Assembly: GCA_963814435.1 (NCBI GenBank)
Contig: CAWFCV010000034.1
Span: 124,001 to 188,000, forward strand
DNA: 64,000 nt
DNA from: JAEUPI01 sp963814435
Lineage (GTDB): Bacteria > Pseudomonadota > Gammaproteobacteria > Burkholderiales > Burkholderiaceae_C
Direction of reading: 5' to 3'
The notes under the pieces were generated by a model. That model made no database searches. It was not told the DNA's origin and saw nothing but the letters and a program-made list of their open reading frames with translations. Position numbers and translations under genes: made by a program. This document shows positions 58,851-64,000 of this stretch, piece by piece (the first letter of the stretch is position 1; each line of letters begins with the position of its first letter).

Positions 58851-60059
58851 ATGTCCGACGCATTCATCTACGACCACGTGCGCACCCCGCGCGGCAAGGG
58901 CAAGAAGGACGGCGCGCTGCACCAGGCCGCCCCCGTGTGGCTGCTGCGCACGCTGCTGCAGGCGATGCAGCGGAGGAACGACCTCGACACCGCGATCGTC
59001 GACGACGTGGTGCTCGGCTGCGTGACGCCGATCGGCGAGCAGGGCGCCGACATCGCGCGCACCGCGGTGCTGGATGCCGAATGGGCGCAGCACCTGCGCC
59101 GGCGTGACGCAGAGCCGCTTCTGCGCCAGCGGACTGGAAAGCGTGAACCTGGCCGCGGCCAAGGTGAAAAGCGGTTGGGAAGACCTGGTGGTCGGAGGCG
59201 GCGTCGAGAGCATGAGCCGCTGGACGATGGGCAGCGACGGCGGCGCCTGGGTGATGGATCCGCGCATCAACCAGAAGACGGGCTTCGTGCCGCAGGGCAT
59301 CGGCGCCGACCTGATCGCCACGATGGAAGGCTTCAGCCGCGCCGACGTGGACAACTTTGCGCTGCGCTCGCACCAGAAGGCTGCCGCCGCGCGCGCAGCG
59401 GGCCACTTCAAGCGTTCGATCGTGCCGGTGTTGGACATTGCCGGCATGACGCATGCTGGCCGAGGACGAGACGATTCGCGCCAACGCCAGCCTGGAGGCG
59501 ATGGCCAAGCTCGACCCGAGCTTCACGATGATGGGCCAGATGGGCTTCGACTCCACCGCGCTGCGCAAGTACACGACGGTGGAGCGCATCACCCACGTGC
59601 ACCACGCCGGCAACTCGAGCGGCATCGTCGACGGCGCCGCGCTGATGTTGGTGGGCAGTGCCGAGGGCGGCAAGAAGGCCGGCCTGAAACCCCGCGCCCG
59701 CATCCGCGCCGGCGCGGTGATCGGCAGCGAGCCGACCATCATGCTCGACGGCCCCGCGCGCGGCCGCGCGCAAGGCGCTGGCCAAGGCCGGCATGCAGCC
59801 GAAGGACATCGACCTCTTCGAGATCAACGAGGCCTTTGCCGTGGTGCCCATGCAGACTGCGCGCGACCTGGGCGTGGAGCTCGACCGCGTGAACGTGAAC
59901 GGCGGCTCCATCGCGATGGGCCACCCGCTGGGCGCCACCGGCTGCATCATCCTGGGCACCTTGCTCGACGAGCTGGAGCGCCGCAACCTGAGCACCGGCC
60001 TCGCCACGCTGTGCGTCGGCGGCGGCATGGGCATCGCCACCATCATCGAGCGGGTCTGA
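58851..60059 (+). CDS. Acetyl-CoA acetyltransferase / 3-ketoacyl-CoA thiolase (three frameshifts)
   Basis: This is a thiolase that cleaves 3-ketoacyl-CoA; fadA-like by context. The N-terminus is MSDAFIYDHVRTPRGKGKKD. The active-site cysteine is in QSRFCASGLESVN; the histidine segment is GGSIAMGHPLGATGC; the final cysteine is CVGGGMG. As given, the frame shifts near 59085 (AQHLRR to AGVTQSRF), 59450 (DIAGMTHAG to MLAEDETIRAN) and 59755 (DGPA to ALAKAGMQ), with net zero. The uninterrupted similarity suggests sequence errors. Ribosome site AGGAG precedes the ATG. Confidence 0.85.
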
Positions 60060-60064
60060 CCATC

Positions 60065-62201
60065 ATGAGCAACGCTGTGAACCTGACGATCGGCAGACGA
60101 CGGCATCCTCGTCGCCACGATGGACCTGCCCGGCCGCCCGATGAACGTGGTGGGCGACACGCTGATGGAGGGCATCAACGCCGCCGTCGACAAGCTCGCC
60201 GACCCGGCCGTGAAAGGCATGATCCTCACCAGCGGCAAGGCCGACTTCTGCGCCGGCGGCGACCTCGACCGCATGAGCAAGTGGACCAAGCCCGAAGAGC
60301 CATTCGAAGGCTCCATGGCCATGAAGGCCGTGCTGCGCAAGATGGAGCTGCAGGGCAAGCCGGTGGTGGCCGCCATCAACGGCCACGCGCTGGGCGGCGG
60401 GCCTCGAGATCGCGCTCGCCTGCCACGCGCGCATCGCCATCGACAGCCCACAACTCAAGCTCGGCCAGCCCGAGGTGAAGCTGGGCCTGCTGCCCGGCGG
60501 CGGCGGCACGCAGCGGCTGCTGCGCCTGGTGGGCCTGCAGCAGGCGATGCAGATCTGCGCCGAGGGCAACGACATCGCGCCCGCCAAGGCAAAAGACATG
60601 GGCATCGTCACCGAGCTCGCCAAGGACCGCGACGACATGCTGGCCAAGGCCCGCGCCTGGATCGCCGCCAACCCGAAGGCCAAGGCGCCGTGGGACCAGC
60701 CGAAATTCCGCATCCCCGGCGGCGACAGCCGCTCGCCCGGCGTGGTGCAGATGCTGGCCATCGCGCCGAGCATCGCGTCGGCCAGGAGCTACGGCAACTA
60801 CCCGGCCGTGCAGCACATCATGAGCTGCATGTTCGAAGGCGGGTTGCTCGACTTCGACTCCGCCTGCGTGGTGGAGAGCCGCTACTTCGCCGCCTGCGTG
60901 ATGAGCCAGGAATCGAAGAACATGATCGGCACGCTGTGGTACCAGCTCAATGCCATCAAGAAAGGCGCGTCGCGACCCTTGGCGCCGGCCAAGAGCACGG
61001 TGAAGAAGCTCGGCATCCTCGGCGCCGGCATGATGGGCGGCGGCATCGCCTACGTGTCGGCCAAGGCCGGGCTCGACGTGGTGCTGCTCGACACCACGCA
61101 GGAGGCCGGCCGACCGCGGCAAGGCCTACTCGCAGGGCCTGCTCGACAAGGCCATCAAGAAGGGCCGCAGCACGGTGGAGAAGCGCGACGCGCTGCTCAG
61201 CAAGATCAAGGCGACGACGAACTACGAAGACCTGCAGGGCTGCGACCTGGTCATCGAAGCCGTGTTCGAAGACCGCGCCATCAAGGCCGACGTGACCAAG
61301 AAGGCCGAGGCCGCAGATCGCCGCGACCGCCGTGTTCGCCAGCAACACCAGCACGCTGCCGATCACCGGCCTGGCCCAGGCCAGCGCGCGGCCGAAGAAC
61401 TTCATCGGCCTGCACTTCTTCAGCCCCGTGGACAAGATGCCGCTGGTGGAGATCATCGTCGGCAAGGAGACGAGCGACGAGACGCTGGCGCGCGGCTTCG
61501 ACTACGTGCTGCAGATCGGCAAGACGCCGATCGTGGTGAACGACTCGCGCGGCTTCTACACCAGCCGCGTGTTCGGCACCTACGTGATGGAAGGCATCGC
61601 GATGCTCAAGGAGGGCGTGCACCCGCGCAGCATCGAGGTGGCGGGCCTGCAGGCCGGCATGCCGATGCCGCCGCTGGCGCTGCAGGACGAGGTGAGTCTG
61701 AGCCTCGGCCTGCACGTGGCCGACCAGACCAAGAAGGACTTTGCCGCCGAAGGCAGGCCGTGGGTCGAGCACCCGGGCATGAGCGTGGTTCGGCAGCTGT
61801 GCGAAATCGGCCGCATCGGCAAGAAGGCCGGCAAGGGCTTCTACGACTGGAGCGACGACGGCAAGAGCCTGTGGCCCGAGCTCACCAAGATGTACCCGCC
61901 GAAACCCGAGCAACCCGAGCAGCGCGAACTGATCGACCGCCTGATGTTTGCCCAGGCCAACGAGGCCGCGCGCTGCTACGAAGAGAAGGTGCTGCGCTCG
62001 GTGGCCGACGGCAACATCGGCTCGATCTTCGGCTGGGGGTTCGCGCCGTTCCAGGGCGGGGCGCTGCAGTTCATCAACGCGGTTGGCCCGAAGAAGTTCG
62101 TGGAGCGGGCGCGGGAGCTGGCGAAGAAGTACGGGGCGAGGTTCGAGCCGGCGGCGATCGTCGTGAAGATGGCGGCGGATGGCAGGCGCTTCGCCGATTG
62201 A
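60065..62201 (+). CDS. 3-hydroxyacyl-CoA dehydrogenase / enoyl-CoA hydratase fusion, FadB/FadJ-type (four frameshifts)
   Basis: This is the multifunctional beta-oxidation enzyme, about 712 codons when repaired. Hydratase domain: LPGRPMNVVGDTLMEGINAA, ADFCAGGDLDRMSKW and INGHALGG. Dehydrogenase Rossmann motif: KKLGILGAGMMGGGIAYVSA; dimer domain: NTSTLPITGLAQASARPKNF, IGLHFFSPVDKMPLVEIIVG. The C-terminal domain ends FEPAAIVVKMAADGRRFAD. Frames break near 60094, 60400, 61110 and 61313, the last two inside otherwise perfect family text, so errors are likely. ATG 60065 lies 6 bp after the thiolase stop. Its final 203 bp (61999-62201) are repeated downstream. Confidence 0.87.
61999..62201 (+). repeat. 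fadB 3'-end repeat, copy 1 (in the gene)
   Basis: The last 203 bp of the fadB-type gene, through its TGA stop (starting SVADGNIGSIFGW), are matched in direct orientation at 63375-63577 (about 94 percent by eye) and partly at 63896-64000. The three copies stay in one reading frame. Offsets are 1376 bp (copy 1 to 2) and about 519 bp (copy 2 to 3). Confidence 0.9.
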
Positions 62202-62256
62202 CAGTGCCTCGGCTGATAATGCGCGGAGCGCGAAGGTGCTCTAACCATCAGGTCCT

Positions 62257-62946
62257 ATGCCCACACGCACTGACGACATCCGCAACCAGCCAGCCTATGG
62301 CCCAGCCGAGGCTGCGCGCTATCTGCGCCTGCCCGTCGCCACGCTGCGCAGCTGGGTGGTGGGGCGTGCCTACCCCAAGGCGGACGGGCAGGCGACGTTT
62401 CATCCGCTCATCAAGCCGGCCAGGCGGCAGCCGCTGCAGGTGTCATTCTTCAACCTCATCGAGGCCCATGTGCTGCGCGCCTTGCGCACAGACCATGGCG
62501 TGGCCATTGGTGAGCTGCGCAAGGCCATCGCCTATGCCGAGAAGGCGCTGAACATTGACCGTCTGCTGCTGCGGCAGGAGCTGCGCACCCACGCCGGCCA
62601 GGTGTTTCTCGACCGCTATGCCCAACTCATCAACCTCAGCGCGTCGGGCCAGCTCGCGCTGCGCAAGGTGTTCGAAGACCACCTGAAGCGTGTGGAGTGG
62701 GACGAGTGGAAGTTCCCCGTGCGCCTGTACCCCTACGTGGGCGCGGACCGGGCCCCGCAAGACCGCCCGATCGCCATCGACCCCAAGATCTCGTTCGGCC
62801 GGCCCGTGGTGCTGCGGGCTGGTGTGTCCACGGCGGCCATTGCCGACCGCATCGATGCCGGTGAAACGGTGGAGGCGCTGGCCGAAGACTACGACCTCTC
62901 GCGCGACGAGATCGAAGAGGCCGTTCTCTACAGCCGTGCGGCGTGA
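62257..62946 (+). CDS. DUF433 antitoxin with N-terminal MerR-like HTH
   Basis: This is a 229-residue protein. The N-terminus YGPAEAARYLRLPVATLRSWV resembles a MerR/excisionase-type winged helix (written in part: YGPAEAARYLRLP and VATLRSWVVGRAYP). The middle is helical. The C-terminus contains IDPKISFGRPVVLRAGVSTA and DRIDAGETVEALAEDYDLSR, the DUF433 fold seen in antitoxins partnered with PIN-like nucleases. It overlaps the downstream gene by a GTGA junction. It lies between two copies of the fadB tail. It is likely the DNA-binding antitoxin that represses its own operon and neutralises the toxin. Confidence 0.82.
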   Translation: MPTRTDDIRNQPAYGPAEAARYLRLPVATLRSWVVGRAYPKADGQATFHPLIKPARRQPLQVSFFNLIEAHVLRALRTDHGVAIGELRKAIAYAEKALNIDRLLLRQELRTHAGQVFLDRYAQLINLSASGQLALRKVFEDHLKRVEWDEWKFPVRLYPYVGADRAPQDRPIAIDPKISFGRPVVLRAGVSTAAIADRIDAGETVEALAEDYDLSRDEIEEAVLYSRAA

Positions 62947-63371
62947 ATGCGCCTGTCGTCTGGTTTACCGACCGCGACCTGGGCAAGCAGTTTCCGCGCA
63001 TCCTGGCCGAAGCAGGCCTGAACGTCGAACGCCATGCAGACCTGTTCGCCCCCACGGGCAGCGACGAGGAGTGGCTGAGGCATTGCGGCGAGAACGGCCG
63101 GGTGGCGATCACGCACAACAGCCGCATCCGCTACGTGCGCAACGAGCTGGCGGCCGTGAGGCGCTTCAACGTGCGGTTGGTGGTCGTGGTCGGCAAGGTG
63201 CCCACGGCCGAACTGGCAAGGAATTTCGTGCACACGCAGGCCTTGGTCGAGGCGCGGCTCGTGGCACACGTGCCGCCGCTGATTCTCAAGGTGTACATGG
63301 CGTCGGCTGCTGAGCGCTCGGCGGTGCCCGGCGCGCCAGGGCGCGTGGACGTCTGGTATCCGAAGCCGTAG
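62943..63371 (+). CDS. PIN-like (DUF5615/Mut7-C type) toxin candidate
   Basis: This is a 142-residue PIN-like protein beginning VVWFTDRDLGKQFPRILAEA, with the early acidic residues of the fold (TDRD), then LNVERHADLFAPTGSDEEWL and GRVAITHNSRIRYVRNELAA. In typical members the late motif is T-x-D; here it is THN, so one acidic ligand is Asn, which could weaken activity. Start GTG 62943 overlaps the antitoxin stop. The pairing of DUF433 with a PIN-like protein is a known toxin-antitoxin arrangement; RNase activity is an inference. Confidence 0.78.
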   Translation: MNAPVVWFTDRDLGKQFPRILAEAGLNVERHADLFAPTGSDEEWLRHCGENGRVAITHNSRIRYVRNELAAVRRFNVRLVVVVGKVPTAELARNFVHTQALVEARLVAHVPPLILKVYMASAAERSAVPGAPGRVDVWYPKP

Positions 63372-63374
63372 CCG

Positions 63375-63577
63375 CGGTGGCCGACGGCAACATCGGCTCG
63401 ATCTTCGGCTGGGGGTTCGCGCCGTTCCAGGGCGGGGCGCTGCAGTTCATCAACGCGGTTGGGCCCAAGAAGTTCGTGGAGCGGGCGCGGGAGCTGGCGA
63501 AGAAGTACGGGGCGCGGTTCGAGCCGGCGGGGATCGTGGTGAAGATGGCGGCGGAGGGCAGGGCCTTCACCGACTGA
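63375..63577 (+). pseudogene. fadB 3'-end repeat, copy 2 (promoterless tail fragment)
   Basis: This reads VADGNIGSIFGWGFAPFQGG and onward to a TGA stop, matching the tail of the fadB-type gene at 61999-62201. Differences are scattered (for example GGCCCG/GGGCCC and GCGGCG/GCGGGG) and the reading frame is preserved, which argues that it was coding until recently. It has no dehydrogenase domain, so it cannot function alone. It follows the PIN-like gene stop by 3 bp. Confidence 0.88.
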
Positions 63578-63619
63578 GCACAGAAAGCCTGCAATTCCTG
63601 CGTCCGATTTGGGAGTTTC

Positions 63620-63871
63620 ATGGTGTTCGACGCGCGGCGCGCGGCCATTCTGCGGGGCAAGCGCGTGGTGGCGCCGTTTGCCAGCGTGAGCCACGTGGAG
63701 CTGCTGGAGCGCCGCGCCACGGACGGTTTTCGCTACTGGGCCGTACGCGTGCAACGCACCCAGGGGCGGCCGATCCTGCTTGGCCGCGAGCGCAACGACG
63801 TGGAGGCCGACCTCGCCGCCGCGCGTGTGGCCACCGCGCTCGGCAAGCCGGTAAAGCACGTCGTGCGATAG
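63620..63871 (+). CDS. Small hypothetical protein between fadB-tail repeats
   Basis: This is an 83-residue protein, MVFDARRAAILRGKRVVAPF. The middle is basic and beta-like (HVELLERRATDGFRYWAVRV), and the end is helical (EADLAAARVATALGKPVKHV). I do not recognise a family; the mixed beta-then-helix pattern and basic charge could fit a PH-like fragment or a small regulatory protein. ATG 63620 has a weak ribosome site. It lies between copies 2 and 3 of the fadB tail, in the same orientation. Confidence 0.55.
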   Translation: MVFDARRAAILRGKRVVAPFASVSHVELLERRATDGFRYWAVRVQRTQGRPILLGRERNDVEADLAAARVATALGKPVKHVVR

Positions 63872-63895
63872 GTGGGCCGCCCCGCGAACTGCATC

Positions 63896-64000
63896 TGGCC
63901 CGACGGACACATCGGCTTCGTATTCGGCTGGGGGTTCGCGCCGTTCCAGGGCGGGGCGCTGCAGTTCATCAACGCGTATGGCCCCCAGAAGTTCGTGGAG
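63896..64000 (+). pseudogene. fadB 3'-end repeat, copy 3 (cut by window end)
   Basis: The in-frame text reads WPDGHIGFVFGWGFAPFQGG, then ALQFINAYGPQKFVE, clearly the same tail as copies 1 and 2 but more diverged, with amino-acid changes V to W, N to H, S to F, V to Y and K to Q. It is older or derived from another fadB-type gene. It ends at the window edge, so further units may follow. Confidence 0.82.

Noticed and set aside
63377..63577. An independent 66-residue gene beginning MADGNIGSIFGW
   Set aside because: It is a duplicate of the fadB tail without the rest of the enzyme, so it is listed as a fragment.

Overview
The window is a very GC-rich stretch of a betaproteobacterial chromosome. 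Gene content points to Burkholderiales, in the Rubrivivax/Leptothrix/Methylibium or Comamonadaceae area: a Bug/TctC-type binding protein, a DUF6502 protein, TRAP transport beside CaiB and crotonase genes, a BKACE enzyme, and a hairpin-rich intergenic repeat of a kind I recall from that order. Genus is not resolved. No rRNA, tRNA, CRISPR array, integrase or transposase was seen.

Layout. 0-7 kb: a PLP trans-sulfuration enzyme cut by the left edge, a Bug binding protein ending in an 89-bp tandem duplication, an orphan MlaE-MlaD-lipoprotein-phosphatase operon, a luciferase-like monooxygenase and a PF10118-type hydrolase. 8-23 kb: two beta-propeller proteins of one family (7967 and 19487), a DUF6502/lipoprotein pair behind a palindrome, an overlapping thrH-rlhA-TonB receptor operon, a molybdopterin oxidoreductase, a flavodoxin-fold reductase and a thioesterase. 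23-28 kb: a PhnD-like binding protein coupled to a GGDEF-EAL receptor, and an HtrA protease. 28-34.5 kb: a TRAP transporter with enoyl-CoA hydratase and CoA-transferase genes, split by a structured repeat, then a FocA channel. 34.7-43.5 kb: a giant cyclic beta-1,2-glucan synthase. 43.6-47 kb: an aldo/keto reductase, a crotonase and a repeat lipoprotein.

47-57 kb (minus strand) is an acyl-CoA carboxylase catabolic cluster: SDR, carboxyltransferase, acyl-CoA dehydrogenase, TPR protein, two crotonases, biotin subunit and BKACE. It resembles the atu (acyclic terpene) or liu (leucine) pathways. It is transcribed away from a plus-strand beta-oxidation operon (SCP2, MerR regulator, acyl-CoA dehydrogenase, thiolase, FadB-type fusion). 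The shared promoter region carries a perfect 16-bp palindrome placed as a MerR operator. The two arms probably work together: carboxylation and hydration of a branched chain on one side, thiolytic beta-oxidation on the other, under one regulator.

The most unusual structure is the right end. The last ~200 bp of the fadB-type gene recurs downstream in the same orientation and reading frame. Copy 1 (the gene's own tail) is followed by a DUF433/PIN-like toxin-antitoxin pair, copy 2 by a small 83-codon gene, and copy 3 is cut by the window end. This looks like a serial array of small cassettes sharing the gene tail as a common boundary. The second novelty is a pair of long structured intergenic repeats (31.4-32.1 kb and 55.1-55.8 kb) with terminal inverted repeats and a long hairpin that shows a compensatory base-pair change.

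Caution: at least eight genes carry single-base frameshifts, clustered at 0-4 kb, 34.9-36.2 kb, 42.8 kb, 51.8 kb and 59-61.3 kb. Protein similarity continues unbroken in the next frame each time, so base-level sequence error is more likely than gene decay. These genes are annotated across their full extent.
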